Part shown: positions 33,904 to 42,756 of the stretch, piece after piece
Layout of the letters: every line of letters starts with the position of its first letter
Numbering within the stretch: position 1 is the stretch's first letter
From: JAZDLR01 sp964540995
Lineage (GTDB): Bacteria > Patescibacteriota > Patescibacteriia > UBA1558 > 2-01-FULL-52-15
DNA length: 64,000 nt
Direction: 5' to 3'
NCBI GenBank assembly: GCA_964540995.1
Contig: CAZIOU010000001.1
Coordinates: 1-64,000, forward strand
Notes under the pieces: generated by a model
Database searches by the model: none
Told to the model about the DNA's origin: nothing
The model's input: only the letters and a program-made list of their open reading frames with translations
Made by a program: the position numbers and the translations under genes

Positions 33904-35634
33904 ATGTTACGGAGTTCGGAAGTGGCCGATTCCGGTCGTATCAATAAACGAATAACGATACTTAGTATCGTTATTTTGGTATTCTTTTTAGCTATTGTGA
34001 CACGTCTTTTCTGGCTCCAAGTCTTGAATTACGAACATTACGCTGACCAAGCGACACGTCAACAGCGCAAGATAGCCACTGTGGAAGCTACACGTGGGCA
34101 GATCTATGCTCGTGATCACACCAACGTTGGTGGTAGCGATCTCTATCCACTAGCGGCCAATAAAATATTTTATGAAATTTTCGCTGATCCGACCAAGGTG
34201 ACCAGACCTGATAATGCCGCCGAAAGCTTAGCGACATTGCTCGATTTTAAAAAAGAAGACCTAATCGATCGTTTGAAGAAGACTGACGATCAGTATGAAT
34301 TGATTAAGCACAAAGTTCCGATCGATATCAAAGCTAAGATCGAAGCTTTGAAACTGCCCGGTATCTATAGCCGTGAAGAAGTGTGGCGTTATTATCCAGA
34401 CAAAGAAATTGGCGCCCAATTGCTGGGATTTTATGGCTATCTCAATGATGATAAAACTGGTACCTACGGTCTGGAAGGCTACTGGGACAAACAATTGGCC
34501 GGCACCAGCTGGACTGGCAGCTGGTTCAAGTCACCCAATGGTTCGGCTATCGGAGGACAGAATAACGACAAGGCCATCAACGGTGCCAACCTGATCTTGA
34601 CGATTGATCGGACGATCCAATATCAAGCTTGCAAAGCTCTCGACAAAGCTGTCCAAGACCTCGGTGCTTCTGATGGCACTGTTATTATCGAAGAAACAAC
34701 CACCGGTAGGATCTTAGCTTTGTGCAATAGCCCTAGCTTTGATCCCAATAGTTATAACGAAGTCGAGGACGCTAGCCGTTTCAATAATAATATTGTCTAT
34801 GACGCTTATGAGCCTGGTTCCGTTTTCAAAGTTTTGGCAATGGCTGTGGCTATCGACAGCGGCAAAGTTAGTCCAGCTACTACATACGATGATACTGGAA
34901 TGGTCAAATTGGCTGGATTTGAGATTCATAATTCCGATCGCAAAGCTCACGGCGTCGTCACCATGACGCAAGTACTGGAGAAGTCACTTAATACCGGTAT
35001 GATCTTCGCCACTGGAGACGTACCCAATGCCCAGTTCAAGAAGTATATGAGTAATTTTGGTTTTGGCCAGCGCTATAATATTGAAATCGATCAAGAAGTG
35101 GCGGGTGATATCAGCTCCTTATCCAAACAAGGTCAAATCCACAAAGCTACCGCTTCCTACGGCCAAGGCATCACGGTCACTGGTTTGCAATTGGTTAATG
35201 CAGTTAACGCTATTGCTAATCACGGTAAGCTAATGCAGCCCTACATCGTAGAAGAAGTGAAGCGTGAGGGAGTGGCGGTGGAGAAGCACGAGCCCAAAGT
35301 AATCCGTCAGGTTATCACGCCAGCAACCGCCAGCAAAGTCTCGGCTATGATGGTCAGTGTGGTGGAAAATGGCTATGGTAAGAAAGCCGGTGTGCCGGGC
35401 TACTTCATCGCTGGTAAGACTGGTACGGCTCAAGTAGCCGAGAACGGTAAGTATGGGGACAAGACGATCCAGACCTTCGTCGGTTTCGGACCAGTCAGCA
35501 ATCCACGCTTCACCATGGTGACGAAGCTAACTAATCCCAAAGGTGCCGACTGGGCGGAAGCTAGTGCCACGCCATTATTTGGAGAAATTGCTAAATTTTT
35601 GATGAATTACTATCAGATTCCGCCGGAACGATAG
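33904..35634 (+). CDS. ftsI: Peptidoglycan D,D-transpeptidase FtsI / PBP2-like
   Basis: A 576-residue class B penicillin-binding protein. N-terminal membrane helix (about 21-43), dimerisation domain with RGQIYARD, then the transpeptidase: SxxK in YEPGSVFK (about residue 301), SxN in SLNTG, KTG in AGKTGTAQ (about residue 503). Cross-links septal peptidoglycan outside the membrane. No PASTA domains. A leaderless promoter for murF lies at its very 3' end. Confidence 0.95.
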   Translation: MLRSSEVADSGRINKRITILSIVILVFFLAIVTRLFWLQVLNYEHYADQATRQQRKIATVEATRGQIYARDHTNVGGSDLYPLAANKIFYEIFADPTKVTRPDNAAESLATLLDFKKEDLIDRLKKTDDQYELIKHKVPIDIKAKIEALKLPGIYSREEVWRYYPDKEIGAQLLGFYGYLNDDKTGTYGLEGYWDKQLAGTSWTGSWFKSPNGSAIGGQNNDKAINGANLILTIDRTIQYQACKALDKAVQDLGASDGTVIIEETTTGRILALCNSPSFDPNSYNEVEDASRFNNNIVYDAYEPGSVFKVLAMAVAIDSGKVSPATTYDDTGMVKLAGFEIHNSDRKAHGVVTMTQVLEKSLNTGMIFATGDVPNAQFKKYMSNFGFGQRYNIEIDQEVAGDISSLSKQGQIHKATASYGQGITVTGLQLVNAVNAIANHGKLMQPYIVEEVKREGVAVEKHEPKVIRQVITPATASKVSAMMVSVVENGYGKKAGVPGYFIAGKTGTAQVAENGKYGDKTIQTFVGFGPVSNPRFTMVTKLTNPKGADWAEASATPLFGEIAKFLMNYYQIPPER

Positions 35635-35639
35635 TAGTG

Positions 35640-35645
35640 TATAAT
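35640..35645 (+). promoter_or_regulatory. -10 box (TATAAT) of murF, leaderless start
   Basis: TATAAT ends 6 bases before ATG 35652, just after the ftsI stop, so murF can be transcribed apart from mraZ control. Confidence 0.6.
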
Positions 35646-35651
35646 AGCTAT

Positions 35652-36929
35652 ATGAGACCCATTATCACCAAAGTAATAAGCTTTTTAGCTCATCGGATCA
35701 TCAGTGTCCAGAAGCCTTTTATCATTGGCATTACCGGCAGTGTGGGTAAGACTTCGACCAAAGAAGCAATTGCTACCGTGCTTAAGGCTCGTTATAGACT
35801 GCGAGCTTCGGCCAAGAGTTTTAATAATGAACTGGGGTTGCCCTTCACCATCATCGGTGTCGATGCTCCAGGCAAAGACCTCGGGGCTTGGTGGAGTATA
35901 TTCAAGCAGGCTTTCGGCTTGCTACAGAAACGATCTGATTATCCAGAATTGTTGGTGTTAGAAATGGGCGCTGACCGCGTGGGCAATATAACTGCCTTGA
36001 CCAATCTAGCCCCGCTCAATATCGGTGTGCTGACAACCATTGGTCCTTCGCATTTAGAATTTTTTAAGACTATTGATAACGTTACCAAAGAAAAAAGTGT
36101 TATTTTTAAATCATTACCCAAAGACGGTTTAGCGGTGCTCAATATTGACGATCCGATTATTGCCACGTTGACAGGTAAGGTTAGTGCTAAATTATTGACG
36201 TATGGTTTCCATCCCGAGGCCGATGTCCGTGCCAGCGATGATACCTTGAGCCATCAGAATAACGCTTGGGGACTAGCGTTCAAATTGAACTATCGTGGCA
36301 ACACAGTGCCGGTCTTTCTACCGCAGTCTGTGACTCGCGCCAATATTTTGGCAGCGTTGGCAGCGGCAGCTATTGGCTTGCATCAGGGGATGAATCTGGT
36401 GGAAGTGGCGCAAGCGTTGCAGCAATTCCAGCCCACAGCTGGCAGAGGCAGGTTAATTGAAGGACGCAATGGTTTATTGATTCTAGATGATACCTATAAT
36501 GCCTCACCGCAATCGACCAAAGTTGCTCTGGCTAGTTTGCAGCGTTTGGCTGGTGAAATTAACGCTACTACGGCTGCTGTCCTAGGTGAGATGTTGGAGT
36601 TAGGCGATTATACTGTTCATGCGCATGAGGAGATTGGTCGGGCAGCGGCTGAAGCCAAAGTAGGACTATTGCTGGCAGTTGGTGAGCATGCTGAAGCTAT
36701 CAGTCGGGGCGCTCAAGCTGCTGGTATGTCTCTGACTTCAATAGTTACCCTAGCCACGTCTATCGCTGCTTTGGAATATCTGCAGAAACGTGACCTAGCT
36801 GGCACACTGCTTCTGGTCAAAGGTTCTCAAGGCACTCGCACCGAACGCATTGTGCGTGGTCTGATGGCTGATCCGTCGCGGGCCGAAGAATTATTAGTTC
36901 GTCAGTCAGCCGCATGGTTACAGAAATAA
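35652..36929 (+). CDS. murF: UDP-N-acetylmuramoyl-tripeptide--D-alanyl-D-alanine ligase MurF
   Basis: A 425-residue Mur ligase joining D-Ala-D-Ala to the UDP-MurNAc-tripeptide, with ATP. P-loop GITGSVGKTSTKE, then the family motifs SFNNELGLPFT, LEMGADRVGNI, LNIDDP, TAGRGRLIEG and LDDTYNASPQS, and VLGEMLELGDYT in the C-terminal domain. I start at ATG 35652 (after the -10 box) and not at GTG 35637, which lies in the promoter. Its end overlaps the glycosyltransferase by 16 bases. Confidence 0.94.
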   Translation: MRPIITKVISFLAHRIISVQKPFIIGITGSVGKTSTKEAIATVLKARYRLRASAKSFNNELGLPFTIIGVDAPGKDLGAWWSIFKQAFGLLQKRSDYPELLVLEMGADRVGNITALTNLAPLNIGVLTTIGPSHLEFFKTIDNVTKEKSVIFKSLPKDGLAVLNIDDPIIATLTGKVSAKLLTYGFHPEADVRASDDTLSHQNNAWGLAFKLNYRGNTVPVFLPQSVTRANILAALAAAAIGLHQGMNLVEVAQALQQFQPTAGRGRLIEGRNGLLILDDTYNASPQSTKVALASLQRLAGEINATTAAVLGEMLELGDYTVHAHEEIGRAAAEAKVGLLLAVGEHAEAISRGAQAAGMSLTSIVTLATSIAALEYLQKRDLAGTLLLVKGSQGTRTERIVRGLMADPSRAEELLVRQSAAWLQK

Positions 36930-38620
36930 TACAGGCCAGTGTTTATATAGTTATTCATCTAGCCCTAGGCTATGGTTGGTTTAGCTTCTGGCAGGGGAGA
37001 GGTAAATCAGCCATCGACAGTGTCTTGGCGAGTTTGCTTACCGTACTGGCGCAGACTATTGCCGGCGTATTTTTGCTAGGATTGTTGGGACTATTCTCAA
37101 CGCTTACTATCTGGCTGTGGCAAATTATTGTTATCGTTGGAGTTTATTGGATCAGCCGTAAGCAATTACTAGTATCATGGCGGCTTATCTTGAGACGATC
37201 ATGGTATGACTATCTGTTCTTGGTTTTGCTTACAACGGTATCTCTGGCAACGTTAATCTTATCCTTCCGTTCGGCTGATGTTTCCTTTGATAGTTTAAAT
37301 TATCACTTACCGTGGGCAGCCTATCTGTTACAAGAGGGTCGTCTTGATTATTTCCAGACGCTGATCCCGTGGATCAATGTCTATCCCAAAGCGATCGAAG
37401 CTTGGCAAGCTTGGCATCTGGCTTTGTGGCACAACCAGTCTTTGTTGCAAGTTACTAACTTAATTTTCTGGCTCTTGGGATTTGGTTCGGTCTATGCCTT
37501 AGCGCGGGAGTTTGGTATTTCTCGTTTCATTTCGTTTGTGGCAGCTATTACCTATGCAGTTACGCCATTAACTATCTTGCAGCTGCGCACCAACTATATT
37601 GATTTGGCTTTGTCGTCATTGGTTTTGCTCTTACTCTATTGGTCAGTCAAGAAATTTGATGAGTCATGGTGGCTGTGGTCCATCACCGCCGGTATCCTGA
37701 TCGGTAGCAAAGCCACGATGGTTATCTTGGTGGCGCTGGCTCTCGTAGTCAAAGTCGTCAGCGGTTGGACCAAGCCCTACAAATGGCCGTGGTATGTGCT
37801 AACGATTGCCGGCTTCGGCAGCTATTTCTACGCTCGCAATTGGTGGGCCAGTGGTACGCCGATCTATCCTATCGGGCCGAAGTTAATTTCTCTCGATCAA
37901 TTATTATCCGGTTCACAAGCAGCGATTCTCAAAGGCAAGCCTATGTGGGAGCAGTTGTGGATTAATTTTACTACTGTCTACGGTAATTACAGTTATCAGA
38001 TGAATCCGGGCGGATTTGGTTGGTTGTGGTTACTGATCTTATTACCAGCTTTAATTATCTTTTTATTCTGGGGATGGAGACAGCGACAGTTCCGATTGAT
38101 GACTGTGGTGCTAGCCCTTGTCATCGGATTTCTGCTTATGCCGGCTAATTGGTGGTTGCGCTATGGCTTATTTGTTGTCGCAGCTGGGAGCCTATCTCTG
38201 GCTTATATACTGGCTACATTGCCACATCATTGGCGTTGGGTGGGTTGTGGCATTGTTGTGTTATTTATTATCCATAGTTGCCTGATCACTGGTTTTAGTT
38301 GGCAACGAACAGAGTTGACGCGGTATTATCCGGAATTTGGAAGTTTAGCTGCTGTCCAACAAGCGGGTAGTGTCATTGCTTACGATAGTCGGTTACAGTT
38401 ACCGTTTGTCTTGTGGAATCATGATCTATCCAACCGTGTAGTCTTCGTCTCGTCAGCTGATAAATCCTACGATCAATGGATGGCAGGTCTACGCGCTTCG
38501 AAAGTACAATATATCGTCACCAAATATCCCTCGTTGGAATTGCAGCAGATCGATAGTCATAAGGCTAATTTTGAGCTGCTGGCTAGTCAGGGGGATGTGA
38601 AGGTTTGGGCGGTGAAGTAG
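36914..38620 (+). CDS. GT39-like polytopic membrane glycosyltransferase
   Basis: A 568-residue protein with about 12 hydrophobic helices. After the first helices comes SADVSFDSLNYHLPWAAYLLQEGRLDYF, matching the acidic first outer loop of PMT/ArnT-like GT-C enzymes. It would use a lipid-linked sugar on the outer face of the membrane. The short C-terminal domain (FVSSADKSYDQWMAGLRASKVQYIV) is soluble. It sits at the end of the murF unit; sugar transfer to surface proteins or polymers is inferred. Confidence 0.78.
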   Translation: MVTEIIQASVYIVIHLALGYGWFSFWQGRGKSAIDSVLASLLTVLAQTIAGVFLLGLLGLFSTLTIWLWQIIVIVGVYWISRKQLLVSWRLILRRSWYDYLFLVLLTTVSLATLILSFRSADVSFDSLNYHLPWAAYLLQEGRLDYFQTLIPWINVYPKAIEAWQAWHLALWHNQSLLQVTNLIFWLLGFGSVYALAREFGISRFISFVAAITYAVTPLTILQLRTNYIDLALSSLVLLLLYWSVKKFDESWWLWSITAGILIGSKATMVILVALALVVKVVSGWTKPYKWPWYVLTIAGFGSYFYARNWWASGTPIYPIGPKLISLDQLLSGSQAAILKGKPMWEQLWINFTTVYGNYSYQMNPGGFGWLWLLILLPALIIFLFWGWRQRQFRLMTVVLALVIGFLLMPANWWLRYGLFVVAAGSLSLAYILATLPHHWRWVGCGIVVLFIIHSCLITGFSWQRTELTRYYPEFGSLAAVQQAGSVIAYDSRLQLPFVLWNHDLSNRVVFVSSADKSYDQWMAGLRASKVQYIVTKYPSLELQQIDSHKANFELLASQGDVKVWAVK

Positions 38621-38648
38621 GGGAAGGTTAAAATACTTAATTAAAAAC

Positions 38649-38671
38649 AAGCCTTTGTAGGCTTTTTTTAA
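38649..38671 (+). terminator. Terminator of the division/cell-wall cluster
   Basis: AAGCCT, loop TTGT, AGGCTT followed by a T run. Confidence 0.8.
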
Positions 38672-38705
38672 ATTTGTCCCTTATGGCTCTCTATCGTGGA
38701 AGATG

Positions 38706-38969
38706 TTAGAACTGCGGTATTGGAGCCTGTATATTGAAGTAATGAAGAAGCCATCCGACAATGATTAGAAAAGCTATAGTCCCAACCAAAAAAACTAACC
38801 TACGATAGACATAACTTGCAACATCCATCAGGAACCGTTGAATAAGCTTGATAAGAAGCCAAGCATAATACAGTGGAGGCACTACAACCAAATTGACGAC
38901 GGTCATTAGAATATCAGTTTTTGAACGATAACTATTGCGCATGTTTTTAAAATGTGGATTAACGGTCAA
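38706..38969 (-). CDS. Small membrane protein (87 aa)
   Basis: Two hydrophobic helices (about residues 20-43 and 58-78) with a basic segment between (YVYRRLV). No family recognised. It is the last gene on the minus strand of the CBASS-like block, 67 bases beyond the CD-NTase stop, so it may be co-transcribed with it or independent. An 11-nt direct repeat (CTTAAGAACTA) separates the two. Confidence 0.55.
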   Translation of the reverse strand: MTVNPHFKNMRNSYRSKTDILMTVVNLVVVPPLYYAWLLIKLIQRFLMDVASYVYRRLVFLVGTIAFLIIVGWLLHYFNIQAPIPQF

Positions 38970-39036
38970 GCTTATACCTTAAGAACTATTTGTCAAGTAA
39001 CCGGGATGAATTCCGATAGGTATGACACTTGCTTTT

Positions 39037-40365
39037 CTATAAATAGCGCTTAAGAACTACATATTGTCTGGCTTTAGCAATACAGATTCCATTTTTGATA
39101 GCATAACATTCAACAAAATGCATGCCATTAAATTTGGTATGCTCAGGCATGTTACGCGTGTGATGATCTGTAATCTCTCCGCGCGGCTCTGGAGAATTAT
39201 CATCATTTTTTACTTTCCATTTATATAAAATCAAATTCCCAGTGTTGTCTGTGATGGAAAAGTTGATTCTTCTATCTACTTCAATTTGCCCATTTTTATC
39301 TAAGACGATCTCTCTGAACCCACCCTGACGAGGGAGAACTCTCGCGGTGATATTAAGTGAAAGGCTATTATCTGTAAATGTTGGAATATGTTGATCGAAT
39401 AGATACTCTTCAGTTTTGCTGACACGCTTATACCGTCTACTCTTAAGTAAATCGGATACACTTATTTGTCCAATGTCTTCCAAACCAATTAAAAAAGCAT
39501 CACGTGAATAGATTATTGCGTCTCTCTCAATCTGTGATAAATGAGCAATATAATCATCAATAAATTTATTTTGGTCAGCTCTATCGGGTATCTGTGGCCT
39601 GGAGATTAAATTAGGTAACCTAAAAAAGAATTCAAAAATAGCATCAGCTGCTGTGATAGTTTTATCCTCCATAAAAATCCTATAGATCGCCTGCTCAATA
39701 TGGAAAGACTTTAACTTGAACCCTTGATCTGCCTCTTTACAGTTGTGTCTCCACCTTTTAACAAATTTCACTGCCTTTCTAAAATCCGAGTTCGTTTTAT
39801 TCAGGTCAGTTGCGTCTTTTATGTATCCTTTAGGATCAGATTTTAACCACCACTCATTCTCACTTCCATAGACTCTTGAAAGTTCATCATACCGTAAACT
39901 CCTTTTTTTCTTACTTACTTGAATAATCTCTGGTACCCAATAAATATCATCGCCATAATCATTGCTATAGCCAGAAGTAAATGCTGGGACAATATCTACA
40001 GAAAACTTTTCTTCACCCCCATTCATAAAGGAAATGGTTATTGAGTGAGATTGCTTTGCAAATTTTATTTGATAGCTGGTAGGATTTTCAAAATTATTTG
40101 ATAGCTGGCTTTCTAACTTTGAAAGTATTGATCCGGGATCCAGATTTTCGGGATCAAATTTGCCGTTTATGTATAGTACATCAATGTCGTGAAGTGGTTT
40201 TGATGCTGTGAATCGGGCATACGAACCAATTAAAATACAGTTCACTCCCAAGGCAAGTTTTAAAGCAGCGTATACACTTGTCGCAAATACTTGTTCCCCA
40301 TTAGACGGGGAGAGATTTGATTTGACGTAGTCACGGAGTTGGGAATTTAAACTATCTTTTGTCAT
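39037..40365 (-). CDS. CD-NTase (CBASS cyclic-oligonucleotide synthase) with AGS-C sensor domain
   Basis: A 442-residue protein. The nucleotidyltransferase core has GSYARFT at 47-53, the metal ligands D60 and D62 in HDIDVLY and a third acidic residue D124 in VDIVPAF, so the active site is intact. An OAS1-like helical part follows (FRKAVKFVKRWRHN). The last about 130 residues (ITDNTGNLILYKWKV, EPRGEITDHHTRNMPEHTKF, GMHFVECYAIKNGICIAKA) match the adenylyl/guanylyl and SMODS C-terminal sensor (AGS-C). Such enzymes make cyclic di- or trinucleotides on phage infection. Its start overlaps the effector gene by 14 bases. Confidence 0.88.
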   Translation of the reverse strand: MTKDSLNSQLRDYVKSNLSPSNGEQVFATSVYAALKLALGVNCILIGSYARFTASKPLHDIDVLYINGKFDPENLDPGSILSKLESQLSNNFENPTSYQIKFAKQSHSITISFMNGGEEKFSVDIVPAFTSGYSNDYGDDIYWVPEIIQVSKKKRSLRYDELSRVYGSENEWWLKSDPKGYIKDATDLNKTNSDFRKAVKFVKRWRHNCKEADQGFKLKSFHIEQAIYRIFMEDKTITAADAIFEFFFRLPNLISRPQIPDRADQNKFIDDYIAHLSQIERDAIIYSRDAFLIGLEDIGQISVSDLLKSRRYKRVSKTEEYLFDQHIPTFTDNSLSLNITARVLPRQGGFREIVLDKNGQIEVDRRINFSITDNTGNLILYKWKVKNDDNSPEPRGEITDHHTRNMPEHTKFNGMHFVECYAIKNGICIAKARQYVVLKRYL

Positions 40366-40879
40366 AGGGCGATACGAGTGCCAGATTAAGAAGAAGCGTT
40401 AAGAGACGTGCAGAGGAATTACACATTTCAAAATAGATATGTTGCTGAAACTTACTCATATGTTCGCTTGAGATTCTATTTTCTGGTTTCGCAAGGATTA
40501 TCAACGGTATCTTTTTTACTTTTGCTGTCGCAACCAAGTCTGGGTAAAATTCGTATGAACCAGAGTATTCAGCCACGTAAATCGCAAAATCCTCGAATGT
40601 CTGTAATTGATCAAGTCCCGCTGAGATATCATAAACTCGCTCTACCTTTGAGAAAAGACCGTTCTTATTTAACATCTCCATTTCTGTTTCAAGCGCATCT
40701 TGATTTGTTTTTAGAAGATAAACTTTTCGCTTTAAATTTCTGAACATACGAATTTCTTTCTTAAAGAAAAAACGTAAAAAGACAAAACACGTGATTGTAC
40801 CGATACTAAAATAGAATAAAAAAGTAAAGAGCGCATAAATATCGAGTGCGGTCGTTATATTCTCCCAAGAGAAGCTCAT
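40352..40879 (-). CDS. Candidate CBASS effector: membrane anchor plus Rossmann/TIR-like domain
   Basis: A 175-residue protein with one or two membrane helices at about 10-38 (IYALFTFLFYFSIGTITCFVFLRFF is mostly hydrophobic), a basic stretch (KKEIRMFRNLKRK), then an alpha/beta domain: VYLLKTN strand, a helix, FAIYVAEYSGSYEFYPDL, ATAKVKKIPLIILAKPENR. The FYPDL plus IPLII arrangement recalls TIR or nucleoside-deoxyribosyltransferase-like Rossmann folds. It overlaps the CD-NTase by 14 bases, the usual effector-cyclase coupling. No named CBASS effector class was recognised; effector role is inferred from linkage. Confidence 0.6.
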   Translation of the reverse strand: MSFSWENITTALDIYALFTFLFYFSIGTITCFVFLRFFFKKEIRMFRNLKRKVYLLKTNQDALETEMEMLNKNGLFSKVERVYDISAGLDQLQTFEDFAIYVAEYSGSYEFYPDLVATAKVKKIPLIILAKPENRISSEHMSKFQQHIYFEMCNSSARLLTLLLNLALVSPYDKR

Positions 40880-40950
40880 ATTCGCGGTGTTAATAAATTA
40901 ATTTTTCTCACAAGGGGGAGATATTTACACGATACCTCCCCCATTTATAC

Positions 40951-42162
40951 TTACTCAATCAGAGCTAACTTAAGACCCTCATAGCAGCCGCGCCACAAGG
41001 AAATCTCCTTACCTAATTTATTGGGATTTCTATGTTCAAGCGCTCTCTCGCAAACTCGCAGTGCCAATAAGGTTCCATGTTTCTCAAATACATCGAAAGG
41101 ATTGTGTGACCATTCGTATCGATCGCCACGATCTTTAATAAGAGCTCGAAAAGCTGCAAGTATAGGATAGATAAAACCACTTGGAATCCCATAGTTAGAA
41201 GATTCGTCGATGAAGTAGAGATCATAACTGGCTTTCTTTTTGTAAGTAACACCAGTGAAACGACCAAATCTGCCGCCGCTCTTAAGCTCGGCCACATCCT
41301 TATTTGAATCGAGCTGATTAACACTCTTATTATAGAGTTTTGGCAGACCTTCATAGATCATATCCCTCAAACGCAAGATATCCTTAAGTAAAGGATACAA
41401 TTTATTCATCTCTTTGTGGTTCTCACTGAAGTGATTTAACGCAGCAGCCTTTGAAACGTAGGCAACGGATGGTTGCCTATCCTGTCCAAAATTCTTTGCG
41501 TCAAAACAAATCAAATAGGAAATGATATCGCGGATATCAATCGGTTTTTTTGCATCGTCAGAATACAATTCATTCTCTTTGAATGCTATAAGATCAAAAT
41601 ACGACTCTCCTCGCAAGGCATCTTTGAGTGGATTAAAATCACCCTGTAAATTCATCAATGATTGGTCTTTGACCTGAGTAGATGTATTACGCGCGTCCAC
41701 AATATCGACTATATCTTCGACCTCGCTGAAGCCTTCCATGATTTCCAGCTTAAGGTATAGGCTATCTCTTTTTTCTGGCGGTAGATCATTCAACTCGTCG
41801 ATTAAGATTTTACAGGTGTGACCACCATCAAGTAACCCATGCTTACTCTTATCAGTCATGGTGAGAGTTAAAACACCACGCTGATTATCAAATTCTATTT
41901 TGTCAGCCATCACTACAAGTCCGCGATTCTTAAACATAAACATGTCGGGGCTGTGTTCTGCTGATTCTGCAATTTTCTTTGCTACCCGAGATGTAGTCTT
42001 TGGATCTCGAGGGTTAATACCTCGCCAATCATAGAGGTCTTTAAGGAACAAATCGGCTTTTGCTATTGCCGAATAAAAACGCACACCTTGTTGGTCAAGG
42101 GGTGTTTCAAGTCTCCTTACGGAGAATGTATCTATGTTGAGATTCATATAATTATGACTCAA
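40951..42162 (-). CDS. AIPR family abortive-infection protein
   Basis: A 403-residue soluble protein. FMFKNRGLVVMADKIEFD followed by LLDGGHTCKILIDEL and DIVDARNTSTQVKDQSLMNLQG is the AIPR layout (F-x-KNRGI, NGGQT-like, ARNTSTQ). AIPR proteins are found in abortive-infection and restriction/Dnd-type phage defence loci; the mechanism is not settled. First gene of the minus-strand block, 71 bases upstream of the effector gene. The NGGQT motif appears as DGGHT, close also to the DGQHR form of related DNA-modification proteins. Confidence 0.82.
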   Translation of the reverse strand: MSHNYMNLNIDTFSVRRLETPLDQQGVRFYSAIAKADLFLKDLYDWRGINPRDPKTTSRVAKKIAESAEHSPDMFMFKNRGLVVMADKIEFDNQRGVLTLTMTDKSKHGLLDGGHTCKILIDELNDLPPEKRDSLYLKLEIMEGFSEVEDIVDIVDARNTSTQVKDQSLMNLQGDFNPLKDALRGESYFDLIAFKENELYSDDAKKPIDIRDIISYLICFDAKNFGQDRQPSVAYVSKAAALNHFSENHKEMNKLYPLLKDILRLRDMIYEGLPKLYNKSVNQLDSNKDVAELKSGGRFGRFTGVTYKKKASYDLYFIDESSNYGIPSGFIYPILAAFRALIKDRGDRYEWSHNPFDVFEKHGTLLALRVCERALEHRNPNKLGKEISLWRGCYEGLKLALIE

Positions 42163-42329
42163 GTTATTTAATTAATAACTGTGACCCCGACTTAAGGTTA
42201 CCCTGTAAGCCGATTTAAGAGTCTAAGGGTTGCCCCTGTAGACAATTGAGTTTTTAACGATCACTTGGAATTTAGTATCTACCTTTTGTAGAATTTGTCA
42301 AGGGTCAGGCTTTATGTTAGCCTGCGTCT

Positions 42330-42584
42330 ATGCCTCAAGATCCAACATTCAAAGAAGATGGTAAGCGTCGTATATTCTGTGCCGCTTGCAGGCGTCACAT
42401 CACTGATAGCTACCTGGGAGAAAAGAATACACGAAATATCCGCTGTAAAGGCTGCAAGTCAGTAAACATTGTATTCCCTCCCAGAAAAGGTGATATAGAT
42501 GGCCAGAAGGTAATTTTGTTTGGTCCAGGCCAATCCATATTTACTGCTGATTTGACAGAATCCGAAATAGAAGATAGTCTGTAA
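42330..42584 (+). CDS. Small zinc-ribbon protein (84 aa)
   Basis: CAAC at about residues 17-20 and CKGC at about 39-42 (FCAACRRH, IRCKGCKS) form a four-cysteine zinc ribbon. The C-terminus is acidic (DLTESEIEDSL). Such ribbons bind nucleic acid or protein; no specific family was recognised. It is divergent from the AIPR gene and sits ahead of the recombinase element. A CAGGCT/AGCCTG hairpin lies just before its ATG, and an attenuator-like structure follows its stop. Confidence 0.65.
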   Translation: MPQDPTFKEDGKRRIFCAACRRHITDSYLGEKNTRNIRCKGCKSVNIVFPPRKGDIDGQKVILFGPGQSIFTADLTESEIEDSL

Positions 42585-42604
42585 TTGACTTTAAAAACCG
42601 AACA

Positions 42605-42683
42605 GGGTTATAAAGGGTCGAAAGACCAAAGAGAACCCGCAAAGCATATACCTTCTCGCAAGGCATAGCTTTGCGGGTTTTTT
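42605..42683 (+). terminator. Attenuator-like element: GAAA-capped stem competing with a 12-bp terminator
   Basis: GGGTT (42605-42609) can pair with AACCC (42634-42638), enclosing GGTC-GAAA-GACC. The same AACCC begins AACCCGCAAAGC (42634-42645), which pairs perfectly with GCTTTGCGGGTT (42668-42679) before six T. The two folds exclude each other, as in riboswitches or attenuators. A plain terminator with an incidental stem is the simpler reading. Confidence 0.6.
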
Positions 42684-42689
42684 GTTTGT

Positions 42690-42737
42690 CATGGGGATTT
42701 AGAAATGCTGATTTATCCCCATGAGTCAGCATTTTTT
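42690..42737 (+). promoter_or_regulatory. Interlocked stems (possible pseudoknot) with a T run
   Basis: CATGGGGA (42690-42697) pairs with TCCCCATG (42716-42723), and AATGCTGA (42704-42711) with TCAGCATT (42726-42733). The order a-b-a'-b' gives either an H-type pseudoknot or two exclusive hairpins; the second is followed by six T and would terminate. It lies 20 bases before the small ORF at 42757. Confidence 0.6.
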
Positions 42738-42756
42738 AGTTCAGTAATGTTACTCA

